Shown piece by piece: positions 1 to 7,918 of a DNA stretch of 40,329 bases (position 1 is the first letter of the stretch; every line of letters starts with the position of its first letter). A program made the translations under genes and the position numbers. Under the pieces are notes generated by a model. It was not told the origin of the DNA, ran no database searches, and saw only the letters and a program-made list of their open reading frames with translations. The DNA is from Roseomonas sp. GC11 (GTDB lineage: Bacteria > Pseudomonadota > Alphaproteobacteria > Acetobacterales > Acetobacteraceae): NCBI RefSeq assembly GCF_024437745.1, contig NZ_JANFNY010000047.1:1-40329 (forward strand). The letters are read 5' to 3'.

Positions 1-2
1 GG

Positions 3-254
3 GTGGGGCTGGTCCCCGCCGCGCCGCCGGCGCCGCCGCGCCTGGCTGCCGCGCCGCCGGTGCGGCCCGAGGCGCCGGGCCTGCCGCCTGCCCGGGGCGG
101 GGGAAGCGGGCCCAGCCTCTCTCCTGGCCTCTCTCCCGGCGCCGTGCCCGCCCTGCCGGCCGATCCCGGTGCGCCGCCGCCCCCGCCCCCGGCCGAGATG
201 CTGGCGCCTACCCCTCCTTCTCTGGGCGCCGTGCCGCCGCCGCCGCGCCTCTAG
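3..254 (+). CDS. Possible C-terminal tail of an upstream gene, Pro/Ala-rich (partial)
   Basis: The frame is open at the left window edge and stops at 252-254. The translated 83 residues are almost entirely Pro, Ala, Gly and Arg with proline runs and no recognisable domain. It could be the disordered C-terminus of a protein starting outside the window, or a chance frame in extremely GC-rich DNA. The following 157 bases to the aminotransferase start show no other gene. Confidence 0.22.
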   Translation: MGLVPAAPPAPPRLAAAPPVRPEAPGLPPARGGGSGPSLSPGLSPGAVPALPADPGAPPPPPPAEMLAPTPPSLGAVPPPPRL

Positions 255-411
255 TGCGCTCCCCCTTTGCCTTTTGGCCTTCGCCCTTTGGCCTTCGTCC
301 TTTGGCTTCCGCCCGCGCCCCCGCCGCAACCCAGCCCGCCGTTGCGCCGCTGTTTCCGCGGGCCTGCCATCTGCTCTATGGTCGCGGCCCCGATTCACAC
401 GGACTAAAGAA

Positions 412-1647
412 ATGACCGAGGAATTCCACCGCATCCGCCGCCTGCCGCCCTATGTCTTCGCCGAGGTGAACCAGGCGAAGGCCCGCGCGCGTGCAGGGGC
501 CGAGGACATCGTGGACCTCGGCATGGGCAACCCGGACAGCCCGACGCCGCCGCACATCGTGGCGAAGATGGTGGAGGCGGTGCAGAACCCCACCACCCAC
601 GGCTATTCGGCGTCCAAGGGCATCCCCGGCCTGCGCCGCGCCCTGGCCGGCTATTATGCCCGCCGCTTCAATGTGGAGCTGGACCCGGAGACGGAGGTGG
701 TCGCCACCCTCGGCTCGAAGGAGGGGCTGGCCAACCTGGCCTCCGCCATCTCCTCGCCGGGCGACACCATCCTGGTGCCCAACCCCTCCTACCCGATCCA
801 CCAGTTCGGCTTCATCATCGCCGGCGCCTCGGTGCGCTCCATCCCGCACACGCCGGACGAGGCGATGCTGGAGGCGCTGGACCGCGCCGTGCGCCATTCC
901 GTGCCCAAGCCCACGGCGCTGATCATCAACTACCCCTCGAACCCGACGGGGCTGATGGCCAGCCTGGATTTCTATCGCGAGATCGTCGCCTTCGCGAAGA
1001 AGCACGAGATTTTCGTCCTCTCCGATCTGGCCTACGCGGAGCTGTATTACGGCGACGCGGCGCCGCCCTCCATCCTGGCCGTGCCGGGGGCGAAGGATGT
1101 GGCGGTCGAGTTCACCTCGATGTCCAAGACCTACAACATGGCCGGCTGGCGCATGGGATTCGCCGCCGGCAACAGGCGCCTGATCGCGGCGCTGACGCGG
1201 GTGAAGTCCTATCTCGACTACGGCGCCTTCACCCCCATCCAGGTCGCCTCCGTCGCCGCGCTGAACGGCCCGCAGGACTGCGTGGAGGAGATGCGGAAGC
1301 TCTACCGCGAGCGCCGCGACGTGCTGGTGAAGGGGCTGAAGCAGGCGGGCTGGGACGTGCCCGTGCCCGAGGCCGGCATGTTCGTCTGGGCGCCGATCCC
1401 GGAGCGCTACAGGCATCTCGGCTCGGTGGGCTTCAGCAAGCTGCTGCTGGCCAAGGCGAAGGTCGCCGTCGCCCCCGGCCTCGGCTTCGGCGAGCATGGC
1501 GACACCCATGTGCGCATCGCCATGGTGGAGAACACCCACCGCATCCGCCAGGCGCTGCGCGGCATCCGCGGCTTCCTGGCCACCGACAATGGCGGCCCCG
1601 CCTCCGAGGCCGCCGAACTCGCCTCCGCTGAACTGGTGAAAGAATGA
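412..1647 (+). CDS. PLP-dependent aminotransferase (AlaC / LL-DAP-type, class I/II)
   Basis: This 411-residue fold-type I aminotransferase transfers amino groups using pyridoxal phosphate. Alphaproteobacterial relatives are annotated as AlaC-like glutamate-pyruvate transaminase or LL-diaminopimelate aminotransferase, and the exact substrate cannot be told here. Visible motifs are the substrate-side GMGNPD near residue 39, the NYPSNPTG motif in the middle, and SMSKTYNMAGWR with the predicted Schiff-base lysine at residue 239. I chose the ATG at 412 because the family N-terminus (MTEEFHRIRRLPPY) begins there; the frame runs further upstream but only with Arg/Pro-rich, non-homologous residues. 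The stop overlaps the hom start by 4 bp (ATGA), so the two are probably translationally coupled, which fits amino-acid biosynthesis from aspartate. Confidence 0.9.
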   Translation: MTEEFHRIRRLPPYVFAEVNQAKARARAGAEDIVDLGMGNPDSPTPPHIVAKMVEAVQNPTTHGYSASKGIPGLRRALAGYYARRFNVELDPETEVVATLGSKEGLANLASAISSPGDTILVPNPSYPIHQFGFIIAGASVRSIPHTPDEAMLEALDRAVRHSVPKPTALIINYPSNPTGLMASLDFYREIVAFAKKHEIFVLSDLAYAELYYGDAAPPSILAVPGAKDVAVEFTSMSKTYNMAGWRMGFAAGNRRLIAALTRVKSYLDYGAFTPIQVASVAALNGPQDCVEEMRKLYRERRDVLVKGLKQAGWDVPVPEAGMFVWAPIPERYRHLGSVGFSKLLLAKAKVAVAPGLGFGEHGDTHVRIAMVENTHRIRQALRGIRGFLATDNGGPASEAAELASAELVKE

Positions 1648-2936
1648 CCCGTCCGCTTTCCGTCGCGGTCGCCGGCCTGGGTACGGTCGGCGCCGGGCTG
1701 CTCACCCTGCTGCGCGACAATGCCGCGCTGATCGCCGCCCGCGCCGGCCGCCCCATCGTCGTCACCGCCGTCTCGGCGCGCGACCGCGGCCGCGACCGCG
1801 GCGTCTCCCTCGACGGGCTGCGCTGGTATGAGGACCCGCAGGCCCTGGCCGCCGATCCGCAGGTGGATGTGGTGGTGGAGCTGATCGGCGGCAGCGAGGG
1901 CCCGGCCCGCGCGCTGGTCGAGGCCGCCATCGCCGCCGGCAAGCCGGTGGTCACCGCCAACAAGGCGCTGCTGGCGCTGCACGGCACGGCGCTGGCCGCC
2001 GCGGCCGAGGCGAAGGGCGTGGCCCTGGCCTATGAGGCGGCGGTGGCCGGCGGCATCCCCGCCATCAAGGCGCTGCGCGAGGGGCTGGCGGCCAACCGCA
2101 TCCGCCGCGTCACCGGCATCCTCAACGGCACCTGCAACTACATCCTGACCTGCATGCGCGAGCAGGGCCGCGAATTCGCCGATGTCCTGGCCGAGGCGCA
2201 GAAGCTCGGCTATGCCGAGGCCGACCCCTCCTTCGATATCGATGGCGTGGACGCGGCGCACAAGCTGGCCATCCTCGCCGCCCTGGCCTTTGGCCGCCCC
2301 GTCGCCTTCCCCGAGGTGCATGTGGAGGGCATCCGCGCCATCTCTGCCCTCGACATCAAGCTGGCGGGCGAACTCGGCTACCGCATCAAGCTGCTGGGCA
2401 TCGCCGAGCAGGGCGAGGCGGGCGTGGCCGTGCGCGTGCATCCGGCCATGGTGCCGGCCAGCCACCCGATCGCCCGCGTGGACGGCGTGTTCAACGCCGT
2501 GGTGGCCGAGGGCGACGCGGTGGGCCGCCTGGTGCTGGAGGGCCGGGGCGCCGGCGCCGGCCCCACCGCCAGCGCGGTGGCGGCGGACCTCATCGACCTC
2601 GCGCGCGGGCGCCTCACCCCCGTCTGGGGCGCGGCGGGCAGCGCGCTGGCCGCCAGCCCGGCCCAGCCGATGGACAGCCACCACGGCGCCTACTACCTGC
2701 GCCTGATGGTGCTGGACCGGCCCGGCGTCATCGCCGATGTCACCGGCATCCTGCGCGACCACGGCGTCAGCCTGGAATCCATGATCCAGCGCGGCCGCGC
2801 GCCGGGCGAGGCGGTGCCGGTGGTGCTCACCACCCATGCCTGCCGGGAATCCGCCATGCGGGCGGCGCTGGAGCGCATCGGCGCGCTGGAGGCGGTGATC
2901 GAGCCGCCGGCGCTGATCCGCATCGAAACGCTTTGA
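1644..2936 (+). CDS. hom: Homoserine dehydrogenase
   Basis: Reduces aspartate semialdehyde to homoserine with NAD(P)H, the branch point to threonine and methionine. The 430 residues show an N-terminal Rossmann motif (GLGTVGAGL near residue 11), the homoserine-dehydrogenase signature around GILNGTCNYIL (near residue 156), and a C-terminal ACT domain (LMVLDRPGVIADVTGIL, about 353-420), which in this family senses end products such as threonine. Length is normal for the monofunctional form with ACT domain. The start is fixed by the ATGA overlap with the aminotransferase. It is followed 24 bp later by glpX, an order common in alphaproteobacteria. Confidence 0.97.
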   Translation: MTRPLSVAVAGLGTVGAGLLTLLRDNAALIAARAGRPIVVTAVSARDRGRDRGVSLDGLRWYEDPQALAADPQVDVVVELIGGSEGPARALVEAAIAAGKPVVTANKALLALHGTALAAAAEAKGVALAYEAAVAGGIPAIKALREGLAANRIRRVTGILNGTCNYILTCMREQGREFADVLAEAQKLGYAEADPSFDIDGVDAAHKLAILAALAFGRPVAFPEVHVEGIRAISALDIKLAGELGYRIKLLGIAEQGEAGVAVRVHPAMVPASHPIARVDGVFNAVVAEGDAVGRLVLEGRGAGAGPTASAVAADLIDLARGRLTPVWGAAGSALAASPAQPMDSHHGAYYLRLMVLDRPGVIADVTGILRDHGVSLESMIQRGRAPGEAVPVVLTTHACRESAMRAALERIGALEAVIEPPALIRIETL

Positions 2937-2960
2937 GCCGCTGAGACCGGAGAGACAGGA

Positions 2961-3947
2961 ATGACCGTGCGCGACACCACACCCGTTGACCGCAACCTTG
3001 CCCTGGAACTGGTCCGCGTGACCGAGGCGGCGGCGCTCGCCGCCAGCCGCTGGATCGGGCGGGGCGACAAGAACGCGGCCGACGGCGCGGCGGTGGACGC
3101 CATGCGGCGCGCCTTCGACACGGTCGCCATCAGCGGCACCGTCGTCATCGGCGAGGGCGAGATGGACGAGGCGCCGATGCTCTACATCGGCGAGAAGATC
3201 GGCAGCGGCGGCCCCAAGGTCGATATCGCCGTCGATCCGCTGGAGGGCACGAATATCTGCGCCACCGGCGGGCCGAACTCCATCGCCACCCTGGCCGTGG
3301 CGGAGGATGGCGGCTTCCTGCACGCGCCGGACATCTACATGGACAAGATCGCGGTCGGCCCCGGCCTGCCGGCGGGGATCGTCGATCTCGACGCCGGCCC
3401 GGACGAGAACCTGCGCGAGCTGGCGCGGGCGAAGAAGTGCGAGATCAACGACCTCGTCGTCTGCATCCTCGGCCGTGACCGCCACAAGGAGATCATCCGC
3501 GCCTGCCGCGAGGCGGGCGCGCGCATCATGCTGATCCCGGATGGCGATGTCGCCGGCCTGATCGCCGTGTCGCAGCCGGAGACGGGGGTGGATCTCTATC
3601 TCGGCTCCGGCGGCGCGCCGGAGGGCGTGCTGGCCGCCGCCGCGCTGCGCTGCATCGGCGGGCAGATGCAGGGCCGCCTGATCTATGAGGATGACGGCCA
3701 GATCGAGCGCGCCCGCGGCATGGGCCTGACCGACCCGCACGCCAAGCTGACCGCCGAGCAGATGGCCAAGGGCGATGTCATGTTCGCCGCCACCGGCGTC
3801 ACCACCGGCCCGATGCTGCGCGGCGTCCGCATCAACGCCCAGGCCGCCTATACCCACTCGATCATCATGCGCAGCAAGACCGGCACGGTCCGCTACATCG
3901 AGGCGCACCACAACTTCTCCCTGAAGCCCAGCGCCTTTGTCGGCTGA
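2961..3947 (+). CDS. glpX: Fructose-1,6-bisphosphatase, class II
   Basis: Hydrolyses fructose 1,6-bisphosphate to fructose 6-phosphate in gluconeogenesis; class II enzymes of this type sometimes also act on sedoheptulose bisphosphate. The 328 residues carry the metal and phosphate motifs GEGEMDEAPMLY (about 64-75) and VDPLEGTN (91-98), and the C-terminal pattern ending in HHNFSLKP. A clear ribosome-binding site (GGAGAGACAGGA) lies just upstream of the ATG at 2961. The coding end overlaps the possible TTG start of recJ by 11 bp, consistent with one plus-strand transcription unit. Confidence 0.96.
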   Translation: MTVRDTTPVDRNLALELVRVTEAAALAASRWIGRGDKNAADGAAVDAMRRAFDTVAISGTVVIGEGEMDEAPMLYIGEKIGSGGPKVDIAVDPLEGTNICATGGPNSIATLAVAEDGGFLHAPDIYMDKIAVGPGLPAGIVDLDAGPDENLRELARAKKCEINDLVVCILGRDRHKEIIRACREAGARIMLIPDGDVAGLIAVSQPETGVDLYLGSGGAPEGVLAAAALRCIGGQMQGRLIYEDDGQIERARGMGLTDPHAKLTAEQMAKGDVMFAATGVTTGPMLRGVRINAQAAYTHSIIMRSKTGTVRYIEAHHNFSLKPSAFVG

Positions 3948-5748
3948 CGCGGTTCCGTCCGGGGGGCTGGCGGTGGAACCCGCGGGGGAGGCCGTGCTCG
4001 GCGTCTCCCGCTCGGCGCTCGGGCGGCGCTGGGTGTGGCGGCAGGCGGATGCGCGCATCGGCCTCGCCATCGCCCAGCGCCTCGACCTGCCGGAACTGCT
4101 CGGCCAGCTTCTCGCCGCGCGTGGGGTGGGGGTGGAGCAGGCGGCGCTCTTCCTGGAGCCGACGCTGCGCGCCCTGCTGCCCGACCCCTCGGTCATGCTC
4201 GACATGGACCGCGCGGCGGAGCGCCTGGCGCGCGCCGTGCAGGCGGGGGAGTCGGTCGCCGTCTTCGGCGATTATGACGTGGATGGCGCCTGTTCCGGCG
4301 CGCTGATGCTGCGCTTCCTGCGCGATCTCGGCTGCCCGGTGCGCCACTATGTGCCGGACCGGCTGAAGGAGGGCTACGGCCCCAATGCCGCCGCCATCGC
4401 CACGCTCTGCGCCGGCGGGGCGACGCTGATCGTCTGCGTCGATTGCGGCATCGCCGCCCATGCGGCGCTGGAGGCGGCGCGCGGGCGGGCCGATGTGGTG
4501 GTGCTGGACCACCACAAGGCGGAAGGCCCGGTGCCCGAGATCGCCGCCGCGGTGAACCCCAACCGGCTGGACTGCGGCTCCGGCCTGCGCAACCTCTGCG
4601 CCGCCGCCGTCAGCTTCATGGCGGCGGTGGCGACGCTGCGCGCGCTGCGCCGCGCCGGCTTCTTCGAGGGCCGGGCCGAGCCCAACCTGCTCGGCCTGCT
4701 CGACCTCGTGGCGCTGGCCACGGTGTGCGACGTCATGCCGCTGACGGGGCTGAACCGCGCCTTCGTCACCCAGGGGCTGAAGGTGATGGCGCGCGGCGAG
4801 CGCGCCGGCATCGCCGCCCTGCTGGAGGTGGCCCAGGCGCGCGACGCCCCCTCGGCCTATACGCTGGGCTTCCTGCTCGGGCCGCGCATCAATGCCTCGG
4901 GCCGCATCGGCGAGCCGGATCTGGGCCTGCGCCTGCTGGCCTGCGACGACCCGGTGGAAGCCCGCGTGATGGCCGAGCGGCTGGATCTGGTGAACCGCCG
5001 CCGCCAGGAGGTGGAAAGCGAGGTCCTGGCCGCCGCCTTCGCCCAGGCGGAGGAGCAGGCCGCCGCCGGCCACCCCGTGCTGCTGATCTGCGGCGAGGGC
5101 TGGCATCCCGGCGTGGTCGGCATCGTCGCCGGGCGGGTGAAGGAGCGCTTCAACCGCCCGACCTGCGTGGCCGGCATGGCGGAGGGCATGGCCAAGGGCT
5201 CGGGCCGCTCGGTGCCGGGGGTGGATCTGGGGGCCGCGGTGATCGCGGCGCGGCAATCCGCCCTGCTGGAGACCGGCGGCGGGCATGCCATGGCCGCGGG
5301 CTTCTCCTTCCGGGTGGAGCGGCGCGAGGAATTCCACGCCTTCCTGAACGAGCGCCTGGCCCATGCCGCCGCGCTGCCTGGCAGCGCCGACCTGGTGGTG
5401 GATGGCACGCTGCGCCTGCCCGCCGCCACGGCGGAGCTGGCGACCCAGGTGGCGCGCCTCGGCCCCTTCGGCGCCGGGAATGAGGAGCCCTGCTTCGTCT
5501 TCCCCCGCGTGCGCGTCGCGCGCGCCGACCGGGTGGGCAAGGAGGGGCAGGCGGTGCGCGCTTTCCTGGAAGGGGAGGGGGGGGGAAGGCTGAAGGCCAT
5601 CTGCTTCCGTGCCAAGGACGGGCCACTGGCCGAGCTGCTGCTGAACAGCCGGGGCGCGCCGGTGCATCTGGCCGGCACGCTGCGCGCCGAGGCCTGGAAC
5701 GGCACGGTGACGCCCGGCCTGCACGTTCAGGATGGCGCGCCCGCCTGA
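3937..5748 (+). CDS. recJ: Single-stranded-DNA-specific exonuclease RecJ
   Basis: 5'-3' single-strand exonuclease used in RecFOR recombination, mismatch repair and base-excision repair. The protein of about 603 residues has the DHH-family motifs: FGDYDVDG (110-117), CVDCG (168-171) and DHH (191-193), then DHHA1-like sequence with GGGHAMAAGF. Length fits compact alphaproteobacterial RecJ. The start is uncertain. The TTG at 3937 overlaps glpX; the in-frame GTG at 3973 follows a G-rich stretch that could bind ribosomes and would give 591 residues. No ATG lies before the conserved core. The gene closes the core cluster before tRNA-Glu. Confidence 0.95.
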   Translation: MSADAVPSGGLAVEPAGEAVLGVSRSALGRRWVWRQADARIGLAIAQRLDLPELLGQLLAARGVGVEQAALFLEPTLRALLPDPSVMLDMDRAAERLARAVQAGESVAVFGDYDVDGACSGALMLRFLRDLGCPVRHYVPDRLKEGYGPNAAAIATLCAGGATLIVCVDCGIAAHAALEAARGRADVVVLDHHKAEGPVPEIAAAVNPNRLDCGSGLRNLCAAAVSFMAAVATLRALRRAGFFEGRAEPNLLGLLDLVALATVCDVMPLTGLNRAFVTQGLKVMARGERAGIAALLEVAQARDAPSAYTLGFLLGPRINASGRIGEPDLGLRLLACDDPVEARVMAERLDLVNRRRQEVESEVLAAAFAQAEEQAAAGHPVLLICGEGWHPGVVGIVAGRVKERFNRPTCVAGMAEGMAKGSGRSVPGVDLGAAVIAARQSALLETGGGHAMAAGFSFRVERREEFHAFLNERLAHAAALPGSADLVVDGTLRLPAATAELATQVARLGPFGAGNEEPCFVFPRVRVARADRVGKEGQAVRAFLEGEGGGRLKAICFRAKDGPLAELLLNSRGAPVHLAGTLRAEAWNGTVTPGLHVQDGAPA

Positions 5749-5786
5749 TTTCAGGCGATTTTCCACAGGAAAGCGGTGGCCGGGGC

Positions 5787-5815
5787 TGGACGCTCCGGCC
5801 GCGCTGGGCTAGTAA
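5787..5815 (+). promoter_or_regulatory. Possible sigma-70-type promoter for tRNA-Glu
   Basis: A TGGACG hexamer (5787-5792) and TAGTAA (5810-5815) are separated by 17 bp, placing transcription start about 40 bases before the tRNA. The match is partial, so this is a suggestion only. Confidence 0.35.
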
Positions 5816-5862
5816 GCGCCCGCCCCGGTGATGCATCGCAGACCGGCCGGCAAAATGGCCTT

Positions 5863-5938
5863 GTCCCCATCGTCTAGAGGCCTAGGACACCAGCCTTTCA
5901 CGTTGGTAACACGGGTTCGAATCCCGTTGGGGACGCCA
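5863..5938 (+). tRNA. tRNA-Glu (TTC anticodon)
   Basis: A complete 76-base cloverleaf with encoded CCA. The acceptor stem pairs GTCCCCA (5863-5869) with TGGGGAC (5928-5934), the discriminator is G5935 and CCA is 5936-5938. The anticodon stem CCAGC/GTTGG (one G-T pair) encloses loop CTTTCAC, with anticodon TTC at 5897-5899. The T-loop GTTCGAATC is canonical. Its 3' end is also the insertion target of the neighbouring island, which left the gene intact. Confidence 0.98.
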
Positions 5939-5939
5939 T
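5924..5939 (+). repeat. Left attachment-site repeat (attL core) in the tRNA-Glu 3' end
   Basis: The 16 bases CCGTTGGGGACGCCAT recur perfectly and in the same direction at 25082-25097. They cover the 3' T-arm, the acceptor strand, CCA and one further base, the usual core for tyrosine integrases that use tRNA genes. Identity breaks immediately on both sides. The two copies delimit a unit of 19158 bp. Confidence 0.88.
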
Positions 5940-5953
5940 TTTTGCCCTATAAG

Positions 5954-5982
5954 CCCTTCAAATTGAAGGGTTTTTTCTTTTT
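5954..5982 (+). terminator. Rho-independent terminator of tRNA-Glu
   Basis: Stem CCCTTC (5954-5959) pairs with GAAGGG (5965-5970) across a short A/T loop, followed by six T, one C and five T. It lies 15 bases after the tRNA. Since it is inside the island boundary, the element supplies, or has replaced, the terminator of its target tRNA. Confidence 0.85.
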
Positions 5983-5992
5983 CGGCCCGACC

Positions 5993-6014
5993 TCACCCCA
6001 CATTATACCCCACA
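5993..6014 (-). repeat. Left copy of 22-bp island-end repeat (probable integrase arm site)
   Basis: Two CCCCACA heptamers separated by TTATA. A perfect 22-bp copy in the same orientation lies at 24942-24963, just before the integrase start. Paired G-rich heptamers near both ends of tRNA-targeting islands are typical arm-type integrase sites. On the minus strand the spacer reads as TATAAT, so the site also resembles a -10 box. Confidence 0.7.
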
Positions 6015-6367
6015 CTTCCCACGCGCTGTGGTGAGCCGTGATGAGACGGCTGGAGCGAGGCTTCTCCCCTGGCCCTGGCCGGGGAGGGTGATGCCAGGCA
6101 AGGGGTTTCTCGCATCCCCGTGCCCTGGCTCAGGTCGCGATGGGAAAGCGGCCTGCCATACCCTGGCGGAGGTGCGGATCGGCCGAAGGGGTGGCGCACT
6201 GGCCTCGCCGGGCTGGTTACAGCAGATTGCGCATCGGCAAAGGCCATCGACAGCGCCTCCTCCAGCGCCGTCTCCTGGACAGTCTCTACCATGTCCGGCA
6301 CCTGGCTCGCCTGCGCTCCCCCGCTCTGCGACGGAACCGCCAGATGCGGAGAGGCGGGCCATATCAT
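5993..6367 (-). CDS. Hypothetical short ORF, possibly translationally coupled
   Basis: A 124-residue frame starts at an ATG that overlaps the stop of the small upstream frame (ATGA, 6364-6367). The first 55 residues or so (a Met/Ala/Glu helix-like stretch, ETALEEALSMAFADAQ) look protein-like; the rest is Pro/Arg/Ser-rich and runs into the 22-bp end repeat, so a shorter or degraded gene is possible. No family recognised. Confidence 0.2.
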   Translation of the reverse strand: MIWPASPHLAVPSQSGGAQASQVPDMVETVQETALEEALSMAFADAQSAVTSPARPVRHPFGRSAPPPGYGRPLSHRDLSQGTGMRETPCLASPSPARARGEASLQPSHHGSPQRVGSVGYNVG

Positions 6368-6516
6368 GGTTCCGGCCAGAAGCTCTGCCATGCGGCGTTC
6401 AGGGCCTGCCTCCCCGGATAGATCCGCTCCGGCCAGAGGCCCAGCCGCCTCATCTTCTGGCAGCGCGTGCTGACGGCTTCCTCGGGGTCCTCCGCCCTCG
6501 CCATCATCCACGCCAC
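6364..6516 (-). CDS. Hypothetical small protein (about 47-50 aa)
   Basis: The frame reads VAWMMARAEDPEEAVS then RRLGLWPERIYPGRQALN and ends WPEP. Residue composition is plausible for a real small protein (Trp, Glu, Arg balanced, no proline runs). It could start at GTG 6516 or at the ATGs at 6507 and 6504, and its stop overlaps the next minus-strand start by 4 bp. No homologous family recognised. It is the only stretch of the left island end that reads like coding sequence. Confidence 0.3.
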   Translation of the reverse strand: MAWMMARAEDPEEAVSTRCQKMRRLGLWPERIYPGRQALNAAWQSFWPEP

Positions 6517-7082
6517 CCTATCTGTCAGCCGCTCCTGATACTGGCTTCGGGCCTGCCCTGCCCTCAGTTCGGCTTACGTCACCGGGGCGGTTGCCGCCAT
6601 CAGGCCCACTTTCGGTTTGATGCACGCGATCACTCGCCCGGGCAGGGCCTGTGGGCTGTGCTCGGGGCCATGAGGTGTCCGTTCCTGGCGGACCCGAGCG
6701 GGACGATACCTTTCAGCCTGCCGCTGCCGCCTCTGCCAAAACTGCCAAAATTGCCAAAACTCCCCCCCCCGTGCCCCAAAGAGGCTGGGGGTGGGTCTGC
6801 CGATATGGCAGGGCGGAAAAATTCCGGCGGAGGTGCATTCCCCTCCTTGGGTAAGCTCAGGCGGATGGCTTTTCGCGGTCGAGGCCGAGTTCAGCCTGCC
6901 GCCGCAGAGGAATGGCCCCACCACCGTTTCAGAGAGGTGGCCTTTCCGCATGGCCTATTCTGCCAGAGTGGCCTCGAAGAAATGCCCTGGCTCCTTGGTT
7001 TCCAGCGGAGCCCCGCGCTCGATGCACCAGAACCGCGTGGCGATGGCCTCGACGAAGCCCGGTCATCCGCCGCCGCGGCCCA
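6517..7082. other. Gene-poor left arm of island
   Basis: No convincing gene. Frames here are Pro/Arg/Ser-rich and lack recognisable domains. The stretch contains the left iteron cluster (6733-6759) next to a run of C residues (about 6762-6770), then sequence leading into an IS3 remnant. Confidence 0.5.
6733..6759 (-). repeat. Left iteron cluster: three 9-bp units
   Basis: Three abutting units read on the minus strand as TTTTGGCAA, TTTTGGCAG, TTTTGGCAG. The same units recur on the plus strand at 23385-23411 and 23449-23475. The exact 9-bp period outside any supported gene argues for a protein-binding array rather than coding repetition. Confidence 0.75.
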
Positions 7083-7235
7083 TGGCGGTCGCTGGAGGCC
7101 GTTGAATACGCCACCCTCGAGCGGGTGGCCTGGTTCAACAACCACCGTCTCCTCGAGCCGATCGTAAACGTTCCTCCCGCCGAAGCCTGGGCGCCTTACT
7201 ATGCTGCGAGGGATGCACCAGCCCTGGCCGCATGA
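7083..7235 (+). pseudogene. IS3-family transposase OrfB, C-terminal remnant
   Basis: The last 50 residues match the end of IS3-type OrfB transposases: WRSLEAVEYATLE, then WFNNHRLLEPI, then PPAEAWAPYY, ending near AALAA-type residues before TGA. The rest of the integrase catalytic domain (DDE) is missing, so it is a dead fragment. The bases just after the stop (CCTCCGGGGAACCC) resemble the end of such an element. It marks an old insertion between the island arm and the restriction operon. Confidence 0.8.
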
Positions 7236-7485
7236 TCCAAACCAATCAGCCTCCGGGGAACCCAGGGCGGGTCAGGACGCCGGCCATCTCCAACTCGCTC
7301 CGAACACCCGCGACATCTCGCCGACCTTGTGCGCTATCAGCTCTGTGATCAGGTCGGCCTTGAGCCACGCTCGGGCCTCGTGTCACTGAAAAAGAAGTTG
7401 GAGGCGGCTGAAGCCCAGAAGATGGCCGCTTAGTCCCAGAGAACCACACGAGCTGGCTGTGGTACCAGATCCACCATCGCTAGTC
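7236..7485. other. Short gene-free stretch with one possible coding remnant
   Basis: A plus-strand frame ending at TAG 7432 reads RHLADLVRYQLCDQVGLEPR and ends in a Lys/Glu/Ala helix (KKKLEAAEAQKMAA). It looks like the C-terminus of a lost gene, but no start or family can be assigned. Confidence 0.25.
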
Positions 7486-7515
7486 CGAAGGGCGCCTCGA
7501 TTGGGGCGCCCTTCG
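7486..7515 (+). terminator. Strong hairpin, terminator-like
   Basis: Perfect 11-bp inverted repeat CGAAGGGCGCC / GGCGCCCTTCG with an 8-base loop, followed only by TGCTTT. It follows the gene remnant ending at 7432 and insulates the restriction operon from upstream transcription. The weak T-run limits confidence. Confidence 0.6.
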
Positions 7516-7663
7516 TGCTTTCCGGTGCTCATCTCCCTCAATGCGCACGAGCTCGGTTCAGAGCCGCAGAGGTGACCTCTTGCTCCAGTTCTTGTTCTTG
7601 ATATGTTCTAAATGGTCTCCGGTCAGTCCTCGCGCGGAAGCTTGTTCATATGTTGGAGGATCC

Positions 7664-7918
7664 ATGCTAGCTTATGAGCCGCGGAGTGCCGCGGACTGCA
7701 GCTGTGGAGTGGGAACCTTGGGCAAGGATGGCCGAGACGCGCATCGGGTGAGCGTCACGCTGAGCAAGAGCCAGCATGACGAGCTGGCGCGGATCGCCCG
7801 CAAGCAGGGCATGACGGTCGCCTGGCTGGTCCGCCGCGCCGCCGAGCGCCTGATCGAGCAAGAGAATGGTGGCCCAATGCTGCCGCTGATGCTGGATCCC
7901 CAGCATGCGCAGCGCTGA
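7664..7918 (+). CDS. Ribbon-helix-helix regulator of the R-M operon
   Basis: An 84-residue protein whose C-terminal half carries a ribbon-helix-helix pattern: a beta strand RVSVTLS then two helices (KSQHDELARIARKQG, TVAWLVRRAAERLIEQ). RHH proteins dimerise and bind operator DNA. I chose ATG 7664 because GGAGGA (7655-7660) precedes it; the upstream extension is Ser/Cys-rich and unconvincing. Its end overlaps the methyltransferase start by 14 bp, so it is first in the operon. By position it may act as the controller that times methylase and endonuclease expression; that role is inference. A toxin-antitoxin partner is not seen. Confidence 0.72.
   Translation: MLAYEPRSAADCSCGVGTLGKDGRDAHRVSVTLSKSQHDELARIARKQGMTVAWLVRRAAERLIEQENGGPMLPLMLDPQHAQR

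Noticed and set aside
1407-4205. Very long minus-strand open frame (932 codons) opposite hom/glpX/recJ
   Set aside because: It is antisense to well-supported genes, His/Arg/Ala-rich with no domain; long antisense frames are expected at this GC content.
6028-7167. 379-codon plus-strand open frame in the left island arm
   Set aside because: Pro/Ser/Arg-rich translation, crosses the iterons and the IS3 remnant in another frame, and has no domain.
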